From a virus, in IMG/VR virus record IMGVR_UViG_3300043449_001406, positions 1 through 21,314 of that record: DNA of 21,314 nt; one strand, given 5' to 3'. This document shows, piece by piece, positions 1-8,258 of this stretch. Each line of letters begins with the position of its first letter. The stretch's first letter is position 1. Made by a program: the position numbers and the translations under genes. The notes beneath the pieces are model-generated. The model searched no databases, was not told the DNA's origin, and was given only the letters and a program-made list of their open reading frames with translations.

Positions 1-1
1 C

Positions 2-3000
2 TACGAAGCGGCTGCGGCTCTCCATGCAGCGAATCCAGCGAATCCTTCACCCTCACAGCTTGGCTTCGATGTCGCCGACTACAATGGTCTGAGGTTTGCC
101 ATTGAGAACCAAATCTGGCCGATGTTCTTGAACATGGGCGACATGGACGATGCTGCGAGGGCGGCTCAATACCTGACTCCTGTGGCGGTGCGGAAGCTGA
201 TGAAGGCTCCCATGTTCATCAAGGAGGTCTTCAGCCAGTATGAGCAAATTGGCAAGATGGTCGGAGGCTTTGCTGGCAACACCTTCCGCCAGCAGATTGC
301 CAAATACAAACGCGGCTACCTGAACGCCAAGCGGGTGGCTTCCCAGTTTCAAGACCTTCCCAAGCTGCAATCCGCTGCGATGCGGTCGCACAGCATCAAG
401 AACGAGGAATCCTACCGGAGACTCTTCAACGAGATGGCGCACTACGGACGCCTCTTCGGAACACCCCTGCGAGTTGGGTTCACGCTACCTATCTCCAATC
501 AGATCGTCACAAAAGAGGACATGGAGTTCCTCAAGCGGACGCTGGCTTTTGAGGAGAAGCTCCGTCGGGAAGTTACCGAGATTGATCCGGTCACGGGTGT
601 TCGCTACATGCGCGGCGGGAAGGAAATCACTCGTAAGGGTGCCTACGTCGGCGACCTCGGTATGCCGCGCCACCTGAACCGCGACGCCACGCAGTTCATT
701 GCGGATGTAACCAACGCCTACGCTACCACTCCCAAAGGCTTCACGCCTGCTACGGACCTTTCCTCCAGCAGCACGGATGAAGCGGTGAAGTATTGGAACC
801 AGCATCTCGGCACACTGAAGCAGCACATCTTGGACAGCCTACGCACCGACCGGACTTTCAAGCAGACTGCGGAGATGGCGGCTGCTGAGAAGCGGATTGC
901 TTCAAGGTGGCTCGCCGGGAACATGAATCAGGTGAACAGCGTTCAGGACTTGGTGGACATGATTGCTGCTGAGATTCCGGCTACGAATGGTATCAACCCG
1001 CTGGACACCGCCCGGCAGGGACTCAACAACGAGCTACTCCAATACGTCGCCCATGCGCAGCGCATCCAGAAGGAACGCGCCGACGACAACGCCAAGAACA
1101 GCGGACTCTCGATTGCGCTATCCTCTGACAACGAGTTCACCAAGCCTGCGGCCAACTTAGAGCTACCGTCGGAATACTACGACTATGGGGCAGTCAGTGG
1201 AATTGACCGCATCACGGCGCTCTCTCGGGCGAACCACTCTTCACTCGTGGACTTCGCCAACTCGCTCCGGCTTTCCATCACGGAATTGCAGAACCGGATT
1301 GCTCGGCTAGGGAAAGCCACCACAGACAAGGAGCGGGAAGCCATTCTGGAGAACTACAAGGGCAACCCGCAGGAGATGCAGGACGTGCTGGATCTGCTCA
1401 GGAACTCCCTGAAGAACTTCGAGGACAGCTACCGTTCAGGTGGACCAGACATCATCCCGACGAAGCTGGGGCAGAAGCTCTTGAAAGCGACCGTCGGAAG
1501 CGTGCTGGCCAAGGTGGAAATCGCCGCTCGCAACCTTTCCCAAGGTCAGATTCAGGTGCTCACGAATCTGTGGGCGATGAACTACATGAGCGCCTCGCTG
1601 GCTGCGTGGAAAGCCTTGTCGAATGTTCCTCGTGGCGTAATCAACACGGGCTATCTCGTGGCGCGGAACATCGCCGGATTTGCAGACCGACGCCTCGGAC
1701 GCGACCCACAGTTCCAGCGCACGCTCAAAGGTGCTGTTGACATGCTCGCGGATGGCATCTTCAAGTCCGCCCAGCTTGCACTCTTGAAGCCTCGGGTCGG
1801 AGCGCAGAATGCTCGGGCCAGTTTTGAACGGGTCCAGGCACTCGGCTTTGACATCAGCGATGACTGGTGGGAAACGGCCAAGCAGGCGTGGACTGAAAGC
1901 GGGCAGTTCAGAACACAGCTTGATCAGGACAACGCCAGCGCGGGCAAGACTGCGCGGCTGCTCAACGTCCTTGAACGCATTGCGAACACGGGTGCGGATG
2001 GATTCAGCGCATTCGTTCGCGGAAGTGTTCTTGAAGCCAGCGACCTAAACATGAACGCCCTCTCGCTGGGCTTGGTCGGCAACATGGAGCAACGCCTTGG
2101 AGAAGTGGCGATGGTGTTCGGCAAGCGGCTCACCGACGCGGGCATCACGGAGATTGATCCAGCCAACAAGGACGCAATCCTAAAACCGAACGAGTGGCTA
2201 CCATCCCTGAACCAGCAGACTGCGACGAACTCGCTGGCAGAGATTCGCAAGTTCCTTGAGAGCAGTGCTGCCTCGGAAGGGTTCCAGTTGGAGAAAAGCC
2301 TCCTGCAATACTATCAGGACAAGATGGCCGGGAAGCCTGCTCGGATTTTCAATCAGCGCACCTTTGATGCGGTTCAACGGAGCATGATTGCGGAGAACAA
2401 CGCCGCACTCCCGACCAACCGCGCCAGCGCAGGGCAAGCCTCGACACTCTGGCGGACCATGCTCGCCCTGACCGGCTACCCGGCAGACGCCATGCTGAAG
2501 CTCCTGCGGGTGTCCACTGGTGGTTCACGGGACCGGAAGGTTGTTCTGCAAGCGTTGAGCAAGATGACTGCTGCCGTTGGATTCGCCGCAATGGCCATCC
2601 TATTCCAAGGCGCGGGCGACGCTGGTAGCGAGTTCCTGAAGCGCAAGCTGCAAGGGAAGAAAGCTGACCGGGTTACTCCTTTGGACGCCGACTTCTGGAC
2701 GGACCCGGACCACATGAAGCGGGCGATGGGTCGTTACCTGATGATGAGCGCCTACTACCTTGGCGACTTCATCAACGGCGCTTACGGCTGGGTTGATGGA
2801 AGGTCAACGATTGATCCAACCCAGAAAGCATTCGTCTTCTCGACCGCCTCGCAAATCCTGCGCGACATCACCAGCGGTGCGAAGATCGCAATGAAGGGCG
2901 GCTCCGCCTCGGAAGTCCTCGAACCGCTTCGTAGGACGATGACGCGGCTAACCTTCGGAGCACCGGAGCTGGAGTATCTGCTCGGGAAGGACCGTGACAC

Positions 3001-3703
3001 CTCGGAAGCCGCTAGAAGGGCTATGGCTGAAAATGCACGAGCCAAAGGCTTTGAGATTCCTTCCCCCGGCTTCGGCGGCACCGTCGGCCTGACGAACGTA
3101 AAGCGCAAAGCTCTCAGCCAAGCGGTCAGCGACATGGACATCGCCCAGCGTAAAGGCGACACCGAAGGCTACGCAAAGGCGAAAGCCGCCGCGCAGAAGC
3201 AGCTCACCGAGCTGGAAGCCTACTACCTCAAGCAACGCCTCGAAGCGGGCGATTCACCAGAGGTCGCCGCCAAGACCGCCAAAGCATCCGTCTGGGGGGA
3301 TTACCAAGAGAACAACCCCGTCACCGCAGCCCTCGGTGGGAAGCGTCCGACAGCGGAGCAATACAAGCAGCTCGTGGAGAGTTCCACCGGGGAGCGCGGC
3401 CAAGTCATTCGCCAAGGCATCAAGGCGTGGCAGGACGGGGCACAGGCGCTCTTCGGCAAGCCGGGGAACATCACCAAGGAGGATGTCGCCGAGAATCGCC
3501 CTGGAGGCACCGTGCGCGAACCCTCCTACGGTCGCGTCTCGCTGACTGGCGGGGTGTCGGGCCGGATGAAGTCTGTGGGGGGTTCCGCTTCCCGTGGTCG
3601 TCGGGCGAAGATTCGCCGCATCAGCCTCACGGGTCGTCGCCGGAAGATTAGCCCCATGCGTGGCCGCAGGAAAAAGATTCGCCGGGTGCGATTGACGGCT
3701 TGA
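2..3703 (+). CDS. Large internal virion / ejection-like protein, 5' truncated by window edge
   Basis: The reading frame is open from base 2 through the first internal ATG at 122, so the true start lies left of the window; at least 1,233 residues are visible. The protein is mostly helical and charged, with Ala/Gln/Arg-rich segments. One hydrophobic stretch (nt 2564-2620, Met-Thr-Ala-Ala-Val-Gly onward) could be a membrane-interacting helix, followed by a basic patch. A Lys/Ala/Glu-rich region (about nt 3130-3250) is probably coiled coil. The last about 35 residues (nt 3590-3700) are roughly half Arg/Lys. Very long alpha-helical proteins of this kind in podovirus-like phages are usually internal virion proteins ejected with the DNA, or multidomain 'polyvalent' proteins. 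I see no enzyme motif in the visible part. The family call is inference from size, composition and location beside tail genes. The next gene starts at or just after this stop. Confidence 0.55.
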   Translation, partial: YEAAAALHAANPANPSPSQLGFDVADYNGLRFAIENQIWPMFLNMGDMDDAARAAQYLTPVAVRKLMKAPMFIKEVFSQYEQIGKMVGGFAGNTFRQQIAKYKRGYLNAKRVASQFQDLPKLQSAAMRSHSIKNEESYRRLFNEMAHYGRLFGTPLRVGFTLPISNQIVTKEDMEFLKRTLAFEEKLRREVTEIDPVTGVRYMRGGKEITRKGAYVGDLGMPRHLNRDATQFIADVTNAYATTPKGFTPATDLSSSSTDEAVKYWNQHLGTLKQHILDSLRTDRTFKQTAEMAAAEKRIASRWLAGNMNQVNSVQDLVDMIAAEIPATNGINPLDTARQGLNNELLQYVAHAQRIQKERADDNAKNSGLSIALSSDNEFTKPAANLELPSEYYDYGAVSGIDRITALSRANHSSLVDFANSLRLSITELQNRIARLGKATTDKEREAILENYKGNPQEMQDVLDLLRNSLKNFEDSYRSGGPDIIPTKLGQKLLKATVGSVLAKVEIAARNLSQGQIQVLTNLWAMNYMSASLAAWKALSNVPRGVINTGYLVARNIAGFADRRLGRDPQFQRTLKGAVDMLADGIFKSAQLALLKPRVGAQNARASFERVQALGFDISDDWWETAKQAWTESGQFRTQLDQDNASAGKTARLLNVLERIANTGADGFSAFVRGSVLEASDLNMNALSLGLVGNMEQRLGEVAMVFGKRLTDAGITEIDPANKDAILKPNEWLPSLNQQTATNSLAEIRKFLESSAASEGFQLEKSLLQYYQDKMAGKPARIFNQRTFDAVQRSMIAENNAALPTNRASAGQASTLWRTMLALTGYPADAMLKLLRVSTGGSRDRKVVLQALSKMTAAVGFAAMAILFQGAGDAGSEFLKRKLQGKKADRVTPLDADFWTDPDHMKRAMGRYLMMSAYYLGDFINGAYGWVDGRSTIDPTQKAFVFSTASQILRDITSGAKIAMKGGSASEVLEPLRRTMTRLTFGAPELEYLLGKDRDTSEAARRAMAENARAKGFEIPSPGFGGTVGLTNVKRKALSQAVSDMDIAQRKGDTEGYAKAKAAAQKQLTELEAYYLKQRLEAGDSPEVAAKTAKASVWGDYQENNPVTAALGGKRPTAEQYKQLVESSTGERGQVIRQGIKAWQDGAQALFGKPGNITKEDVAENRPGGTVREPSYGRVSLTGGVSGRMKSVGGSASRGRRAKIRRISLTGRRRKISPMRGRRKKIRRVRLTA

Positions 3704-3951
3704 CACCCCGCCAGATTTGGCGGATGCTCGCGGGTGTGCAAGACCATAAGTGTGCTCACTTCGGAAGCCGAAGAGGATACTGGCACACACAGGATTGCGC
3801 CTACCGACTTGGAATGCCAGCGGACGAGTTCATCTGCCAGCATATTGGAGACAAAGCGAAGCATGAAGAGTGTTTCCAGAAGTGGAAGCGGCTGATGGCG
3901 CAACAAACTGAAAACCCACAATGCAAGACCCCTACAAACCACGCGGCCTGA
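3700..3951 (+). CDS. Small Cys/His-rich hypothetical protein
   Basis: An 83-residue protein from a TTG at 3700 that overlaps the preceding TGA; an ATG at 3724 (75 aa) is an alternative, and neither has a clear Shine-Dalgarno. The sequence shows two successive units of the form C-x-H ... H-x(2-3)-C: C18/H20 with H29/C33, then C46/H48 with H55/C58. That spacing suggests one or two structural zinc sites. The C-terminus is polar and lacks a transmembrane segment. I recognise no family. It is the first of five small plus-strand genes after the giant virion gene and overlaps the next by 31 nt. A DNA- or protein-binding accessory role is possible but not shown. Confidence 0.55.
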   Translation: MTPRQIWRMLAGVQDHKCAHFGSRRGYWHTQDCAYRLGMPADEFICQHIGDKAKHEECFQKWKRLMAQQTENPQCKTPTNHAA

Positions 3952-4364
3952 CGAAGCTCTGGGGCGACCTCCCCTCAATGGCCAAGGCGCAGGTGAACAG
4001 CGGGAAGAAGAGCGCTGTGGCATCCGCTCAAAGGTTCACCCGAATGTGCCCCATCTGCGGGCTGATGTTTGATCGCTCTCCACTGTTCACGTCGCCGGAG
4101 CTGAAGATGGCTGAGTGCAAGGGGTGCAAGGAGAAGCTGGCCGATGGGAGCGTCGCCTTCATCACCGCCTCACGGAGATTCGCCATTGTGAAGTTCAACG
4201 AGGCTTTGAAGGAACGGCTCGTGGAGTTGAGCCATGTGGAGAACCTTCCGGTGGATGATGCGGTGTTCATCGCCAAGCTCGCCAATGCGGCTCCCGGTGG
4301 GACCATCACATTGAATGACGATGAGATGAACGCGCTGGAGAAGTTCCATGCGCAGGGGAATTGA
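3921..4364 (+). CDS. Zinc-ribbon hypothetical protein
   Basis: A 147-residue protein starting at ATG 3921 inside the end of the previous gene; ATG 3978 is an alternative start. It has a basic N-terminal 40 residues, then a four-cysteine zinc-ribbon-like module: C43-P-I-C46 and C66-K-G-C69, separated by 19 residues. A helical, acidic C-terminal half follows, containing the motif LPVDDAVFIAKLANAAPGG. The CPxC ... CxxC arrangement is typical of small zinc ribbons that bind nucleic acid or protein. I cannot assign a specific function. The downstream gene's Shine-Dalgarno lies within its last codons, suggesting translational coupling. Confidence 0.65.
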   Translation: MQDPYKPRGLTKLWGDLPSMAKAQVNSGKKSAVASAQRFTRMCPICGLMFDRSPLFTSPELKMAECKGCKEKLADGSVAFITASRRFAIVKFNEALKERLVELSHVENLPVDDAVFIAKLANAAPGGTITLNDDEMNALEKFHAQGN

Positions 4365-4365
4365 G

Positions 4366-4593
4366 ATGAAGAAAACCATCAAGCTGCACGGAAAGAAGAT
4401 TCGAGTGGATTGCGCGTGGAGTAATACCCGCGAGAGTATCGGGGTCAACGGATTCGATGTTGCGTGCTACATTGGCGACGGAGTTTCTGTTTGGCCATGC
4501 GGGGAATTCGTGGATGTAAAGGAAAAGACCGGCGACACATACTGCACATGCGCCACATGCGGTCGAGTGCGCGTCATCCTAGATGGCAAATAA
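4366..4593 (+). CDS. Small cysteine-rich hypothetical protein
   Basis: A 75-residue protein. I prefer ATG 4366 over the longer start at 4348 because AGGGG at 4354-4358 sits 7 nt upstream, and 4366 follows the previous TGA (4362-4364) immediately. The N-terminus is Lys-rich (MKKTIKLHGKKIR). There are six cysteines: C16, C34, C45 and a C60-x-C62-x2-C65 cluster near the end, suggesting a small metal-binding or disulfide-stabilised fold. No signal peptide is visible. I recognise no family. Its stop overlaps the start of the next gene. Confidence 0.6.
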   Translation: MKKTIKLHGKKIRVDCAWSNTRESIGVNGFDVACYIGDGVSVWPCGEFVDVKEKTGDTYCTCATCGRVRVILDGK

Positions 4594-4942
4594 GATGCCA
4601 ACCCTTCCACAAGTCCTTGACGAAGTTCCCCCCTTCATCGTCGCCGCGATGGCGAAGGTGGACCGGAAACCCCTTTCAAGGAACCAGCTCGCAGAGCGTT
4701 CCGGCCTGTCCTTGCGGATGGTGGAGCGCCTGGCAGTGAAGACCTCTTGGGAAGGCGTCAATGTGGACGTGTGCGGAGCTTTTGCCGAGGCTGCCTGCGT
4801 GGACCTCTTCAAGCCGTTCAAAGTGCGGCGGTTCCTGCTGGCTGCTGGCGGTTCGGAGAAGCCGCTGAATCACCTGTCACCGGCTGCGAGGAAGACTTTT
4901 AACAGGTGTTTGGAGGAGTGGATTAAGAGGAGGCAAGTATGA
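4583..4942 (+). CDS. Helix-turn-helix protein
   Basis: A 119-residue protein starting at ATG 4583 within the end of the previous gene; ATG 4595 is an alternative start. Residues about 31-52 (LSRNQLAERSGLSLRMVERL) match a helix-turn-helix: Q-L-A at the first helix, S-G-L at the turn, and a recognition helix S-L-R-M-V-E-R-L. The rest is helical with a basic C-terminus (IKRRQV). This suggests a small DNA-binding protein, perhaps a phage regulator or a DNA-packaging recognition subunit such as a small terminase. Only the HTH is supported by what I can see. It ends in an ATGA overlap with the next gene. Confidence 0.65.
   Translation: MANKMPTLPQVLDEVPPFIVAAMAKVDRKPLSRNQLAERSGLSLRMVERLAVKTSWEGVNVDVCGAFAEAACVDLFKPFKVRRFLLAAGGSEKPLNHLSPAARKTFNRCLEEWIKRRQV
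4928..4933 (+). promoter_or_regulatory. Strong Shine-Dalgarno AGGAGG
   Basis: A perfect AGGAGG with a 5-nt spacer to ATG 4939, lying inside the last codons of the HTH gene. It fixes the start of the following gene, and shows the host uses ordinary Shine-Dalgarno initiation although most minus-strand genes here rely on overlapping stop/start quartets. Confidence 0.8.
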
Positions 4943-5256
4943 AGAAACTGAAGATAATGCACAAAGGACGCCCCGCTACTCGGGAGGAAATCGAAGCGGC
5001 CATTCTTGGCAAACCGCTGCCGCCGATAGAGTTGGCGGAAGACTGCTCTGGATACCGCAACTTTCTAGCTTTCCTGCTCTACGCACAAAATAGCGCACAC
5101 AATGATTACACACCTTGCCGCTGGGCAACGCTGCGCGATGAACTGAAGGAACAGTGGCTAAAAACCGCAGACACTAAAATGTTGGAGTGGATTGCAGATG
5201 AGGATGATGCAAGGAGAAGCAGAGAAGAAGGCAACCCAAGGGCGTTCTTTTGTTAA
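4939..5256 (+). CDS. Hypothetical protein, last plus-strand gene
   Basis: A 105-residue protein whose start is fixed by AGGAGG 5 nt upstream and an ATGA overlap with the HTH gene. It begins with a basic stretch (MKKLKIMHKGRPATREEIE), then a helical region and a Trp/Leu/acidic C-terminus. No catalytic motif, transmembrane helix or zinc motif is evident. I do not recognise the family. Translational coupling to the HTH gene suggests the two are made together and may act together. It ends 25 nt before the convergent stop of the tail nozzle-like gene. Confidence 0.6.
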   Translation: MKKLKIMHKGRPATREEIEAAILGKPLPPIELAEDCSGYRNFLAFLLYAQNSAHNDYTPCRWATLRDELKEQWLKTADTKMLEWIADEDDARRSREEGNPRAFFC

Positions 5257-5262
5257 ACCGAA

Positions 5263-5277
5263 CCAAATGTCGTTTGG
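5263..5277. other. Short hairpin at the convergent junction
   Basis: The 25-nt gap between the two convergent stops contains CCAAA-TGTCG-TTTGG, a 5-bp stem with a 5-nt loop. No U-tract follows on either strand, so it is at best a weak bidirectional terminator. Nothing else is visible in the gap. Confidence 0.25.
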
Positions 5278-5281
5278 AGTC

Positions 5282-7228
5282 TCAGGAAGCCATCACCCGA
5301 GCATCCACCTGAAAGCGACTGAGCGTGAACACCGCGCCCACGGGTGGAATTACCTCGCCAAGCTCGTTCTTACCGATCACCGACAACTCGAAGTAGAGGA
5401 AGCGACCCTGGAAAAGTCCAACCCAGTTCTCCGACTTCACCGGCCTCACATTCGCAGCCAAGTATTGAGCAGTCGTCCGGTCGTCGGGGCAGCGGATCTC
5501 CTTGTCGGTCATCCGATGCCAGAGCACTTCGCAAGAATCTCCGTCCGTGGTGAACTCCGCCTGCCACTCCGGTGCGAAATCGTCTGTCTCGTAGCCGAAA
5601 GCGAGCGGCTTCAGGTAGGGATTGGCGTCTCGCGCCTGATAGCTTGTCCCGATGCGTAGCCGCCAGTAGTTTGAGTCGCCGAGAAGGTCTTGAACGGTCG
5701 GCTCCATGAGGAACTGCCGGATGGACTTCTCGTAGTCCATGTTCCCCAGCGGGAACATCCCGCGAACGATGCTGAAATAGCCGTCGTTGACGTATTCCCC
5801 GATGAACGGGACGTAGTTGCCCTGCGCGTCGAAGGAACCTTCGCCAGTGGAAGCGTTCTCGCAGCGTTCCCGGCTGTAACTCGTGCCGAGCTGCTTGATG
5901 GAGTAGTCTTGCGAGGAGGCTCCAATGAAAAGCTGCTGCTGATTGCATTCCGTGCAGAAGTCATCAATGGTTTTTCCACCGATGTTGGCGCAGAGGCCGA
6001 GGAAATCGTCGGTGCAATACTCATCGAGCCACTCATCGAGGGTCTGGCGGCGGTCGCTGCGGTAGTTGGCGAAGACGGTGAAGCCGTGGTCAATGATGTC
6101 GGCGGTGTTGACCCGCAGATTCGCCTGAATGGTGCGGAAGTTGAGGCATCCCTCACCACTTTTCGGCCAGGACCAGAGGATTGTCTTCAGGTTTGGCCAG
6201 TATTCGCCCACCGGCCCGGAGCAGCAACTCGTGTCGAGGGTGTTAATGACCAGATTTGAGGAGCGCCACAGCCACTCCGGCTGTTGAGGTTCAGCCAGAT
6301 AGACGTTCCACTGGTAAAACGCATCCCGGCCAAGCCAGTAGAGGTTGTTACCGTCGCTCACCAAGGACTGCGGATAGACGAGGCACTTGTCCCGGTTCGT
6401 TGGCTCGGTATAGACGCGGGCAAACCCGAAGGAAGCCCCGTTCACGAAGCACCGATAGATGCTCTTATCGGTGAAGATTACCAGATTCCCCTGCAACTCC
6501 CGCGCTGCAAGGATAGTTTCCGTGTAGGGGAGGTCTTGAAAGTTCGCCACCGTGGCCGCTGAAGGCACCCACGTCAGCGGATTGTTCACACCGCTCCACC
6601 GGACACGGCTCGTGTAGCGGGTTCCTTCCTGAACGACGTTCATCAGGAAGATGCAGCCGTTGAAGTTAGCTGCGACCGCTGCCTGTGTAACGTCCAAAGT
6701 GTTCAGGTCGGCGATTTCGTTGACCGCCGAATCTCCGCAACCTGCTGGGAGCGTTCCGATGACGTAGCTCTGAGGCTTATCGCGGTTGTTCGTGAAGATG
6801 ATGGTGTTGCCAGCCTGCCCAACGGACCATCTGAGCTGGGTGGCAGTTGTTCCACCTCCAAATCCGCGTCCAATGCAGGTCCAATTACCAGTGCTCTCAC
6901 TCAGGATAGCGAGGGAGGATTGCTGGCCGCGAATCAGTCGGCGGATGCCAAGGTTGTTGGTGGCCTCGTAGAGCATCGTAATCGGCTCTCTAACGGGCGT
7001 GGTGTCGAAACAGTCTCCTTGGTCGTGCGCGTCTTGATTGACGTAAGGAGAGGCATCTGCGAGCAGCCGCTCCCATCCGTAGCCTCGGGCGAGCTTGTCG
7101 TTGTCGTCCACCATCATGTTCAACTTGAAGCGGAACGAGTTCGCGGGGGCGTCCTCCGGGTTCGTGCGCGAGTCCATCGGCCCAAGGAGAGGCCGTAGGA
7201 TGATGCCTTTGTAGGGGGTGGTGGACAT
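5282..7228 (-). CDS. Tail nozzle-like beta-propeller protein (T7 gp12-like)
   Basis: A 648-residue protein. Its ATG shares one base with the upstream TAA (TAATG). Repeated beta-strand blocks include RVRWSGVNNPLTW (about residues 208-220), LQGNLVIFTDKSIYRCF (about 245-261) and NNLYWLGRDAFYQWN (about 294-308). This succession (R-x-R-W-S, then L-V-I-F-x-x-x-S-I-Y-R, then Y-W-L-x-x-x-x-F-Y) resembles beta-propeller blades of podovirus tail nozzle or tubular proteins of the gp12 type and related tail-stem proteins. In that family the protein forms the hexameric distal tail tube. The C-terminal half is richer in Cys (a CC pair and clustered Cys about residues 400-425). It closes the minus-strand operon directly after two tail-tip genes, as a tail protein would. 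The nozzle assignment is motif-based inference. Confidence 0.6.
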   Translation of the reverse strand: MSTTPYKGIILRPLLGPMDSRTNPEDAPANSFRFKLNMMVDDNDKLARGYGWERLLADASPYVNQDAHDQGDCFDTTPVREPITMLYEATNNLGIRRLIRGQQSSLAILSESTGNWTCIGRGFGGGTTATQLRWSVGQAGNTIIFTNNRDKPQSYVIGTLPAGCGDSAVNEIADLNTLDVTQAAVAANFNGCIFLMNVVQEGTRYTSRVRWSGVNNPLTWVPSAATVANFQDLPYTETILAARELQGNLVIFTDKSIYRCFVNGASFGFARVYTEPTNRDKCLVYPQSLVSDGNNLYWLGRDAFYQWNVYLAEPQQPEWLWRSSNLVINTLDTSCCSGPVGEYWPNLKTILWSWPKSGEGCLNFRTIQANLRVNTADIIDHGFTVFANYRSDRRQTLDEWLDEYCTDDFLGLCANIGGKTIDDFCTECNQQQLFIGASSQDYSIKQLGTSYSRERCENASTGEGSFDAQGNYVPFIGEYVNDGYFSIVRGMFPLGNMDYEKSIRQFLMEPTVQDLLGDSNYWRLRIGTSYQARDANPYLKPLAFGYETDDFAPEWQAEFTTDGDSCEVLWHRMTDKEIRCPDDRTTAQYLAANVRPVKSENWVGLFQGRFLYFELSVIGKNELGEVIPPVGAVFTLSRFQVDARVMAS

Positions 7229-8013
7229 TACCAGACAATTCTAACTGCCCCATCAGTCCCGCTTGTTCCAGCCGCCCCTGAACCTGAGCCGCCAGCGCCA
7301 CCGCCGCCTTTAGCAAGGCCAACTGATGCGCCTCCAGAACCAGCACCGCAAGTTGGAGGATACGCCAATGATGCTCCACCAGCGTTGCCACTGGTCCCAG
7401 TCCCACCGGAACCGCCAGAACCGCCTGCGCCTCCAGCCCTAGCAACATTGCAAGCTCCGTAAGTTCCTCCGCTTCCACCCACCGCAAGGACGTATTCCGC
7501 CCCATAGCTGACCGAGGAGACTTGGCCGGAGCCTCCGTTGAAGACGCCTCCAACTCCGCCAGAACCAACAACGATTGTGACGGTATCCCCAGGTGTCACC
7601 GCAAATGTATGCACGCGCTTTTCACCGGAGCCGCCACCAGATCCAACACCAGTGTAAGGAGCAATGCAGAAGGCGCACGTTCCGCCGCCACCCGCACCAC
7701 CACCACCAACAACTGTGACAGTAATTTCCGTAATGCCGCCCGGCACCACCCAATCCTGAGAAGCTGTGAACGTCTCGCTTCCTCCGCCGCTTGGAGTTGT
7801 AGATGTAGATGTTCCACCCCCGCCACCACCACAGCCTGTCGCGCAAATCTTTTCCTTAAACGCTTCCGTGAATGAGAGGTTCTCGTTGTAGATGCAGGAG
7901 TAAGCGTCGGACCAGAGCCGCGATGCTGGCCCGAGCTTGCTCAACGCCTCGCACACCGAGGAGTTTTGGTCAATAATCAGGGCTTGGAAGTCCGATGGTG
8001 TTGGGCAACTCAT
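7228..8013 (-). CDS. Tail-tip / adhesin-like protein with poly-glycine domain
   Basis: A 261-residue protein with an ATGA overlap with the upstream paralogue. Residues 1-62 match the neighbouring 76-aa protein (MS-x-P-x-P-S ... CE-x-L ... FTE-x-F ... IC ... CGG). A Ser/Thr/Gly linker (about 66-80) follows. Residues about 80-261 form a glycine-rich domain that opens with a strand of the type FTASQDWVVPGGITEITVTV, runs through VVGGGGAGGGG-like stretches, and closes with GAVRIVW. This pattern is typical of phage tail-fibre glycine-rich domains; in adhesins such as S16 gp38 such stretches form polyglycine-II helix sandwiches with receptor-binding loops. It is therefore a good candidate for receptor binding at the tail tip. 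Several Cys lie in the Gly-rich loops. The receptor is unknown. Confidence 0.7.
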   Translation of the reverse strand: MSCPTPSDFQALIIDQNSSVCEALSKLGPASRLWSDAYSCIYNENLSFTEAFKEKICATGCGGGGGGTSTSTTPSGGGSETFTASQDWVVPGGITEITVTVVGGGGAGGGGTCAFCIAPYTGVGSGGGSGEKRVHTFAVTPGDTVTIVVGSGGVGGVFNGGSGQVSSVSYGAEYVLAVGGSGGTYGACNVARAGGAGGSGGSGGTGTSGNAGGASLAYPPTCGAGSGGASVGLAKGGGGAGGSGSGAAGTSGTDGAVRIVW

Positions 8014-8240
8014 GGTGATGTGGAGCTTGAACCGCTGCCACCGCAGTCAGCATTGCAAATCTCACTGGTAAATTCTTCCGTGAAGGTTCCATCCTCGTTG
8101 AACCACGCCGCCCACCACCGATGCAGCAAAGCCTGCAAGCCAGTCTCTCGGTCCATCAAGGCACGCAACTCCTCGCAGGTGGGATTGTCTGGGTTGGCAG
8201 GAACAAGCGCCTCGAACTCAGATGGCAGTGGCAACGACAT
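8010..8240 (-). CDS. Small tail-tip protein paralogous to next gene's N-terminus
   Basis: A 76-residue protein. Its whole length aligns with the N-terminal domain of the poly-glycine protein that follows: same opening (MS-x-P-x-P-S-E/D-F), C22-E, a Trp/Tyr-rich middle, N-E, F-T-E-x-F, then I-C61 and C66-G-G, ending in a Ser-rich tail (SGSSSTSP). It therefore looks like a stand-alone copy of a tail-attachment domain. ATGA overlap couples its translation to the paralogue. A 34-nt gap separates it from the glycosyltransferase upstream, the largest gap nearby, and holds a motif shared with the region before the capsid gene. A minor tail or fibre-attachment role is inferred. Confidence 0.65.
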   Translation of the reverse strand: MSLPLPSEFEALVPANPDNPTCEELRALMDRETGLQALLHRWWAAWFNEDGTFTEEFTSEICNADCGGSGSSSTSP

Positions 8241-8258
8241 GCTGGCTCTTACTATGGA

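Noticed and set aside
5192-5659. 155-codon plus-strand ORF crossing the convergent junction
   Set aside because: Starts inside the last plus gene and continues antisense to the nozzle-like gene; no Shine-Dalgarno or motif.
7231-7776. Repetitive GGX-type DNA that could be read as a tandem repeat locus
   Set aside because: Explained by the poly-glycine protein domain; no unit repeats with spacers as in CRISPR.
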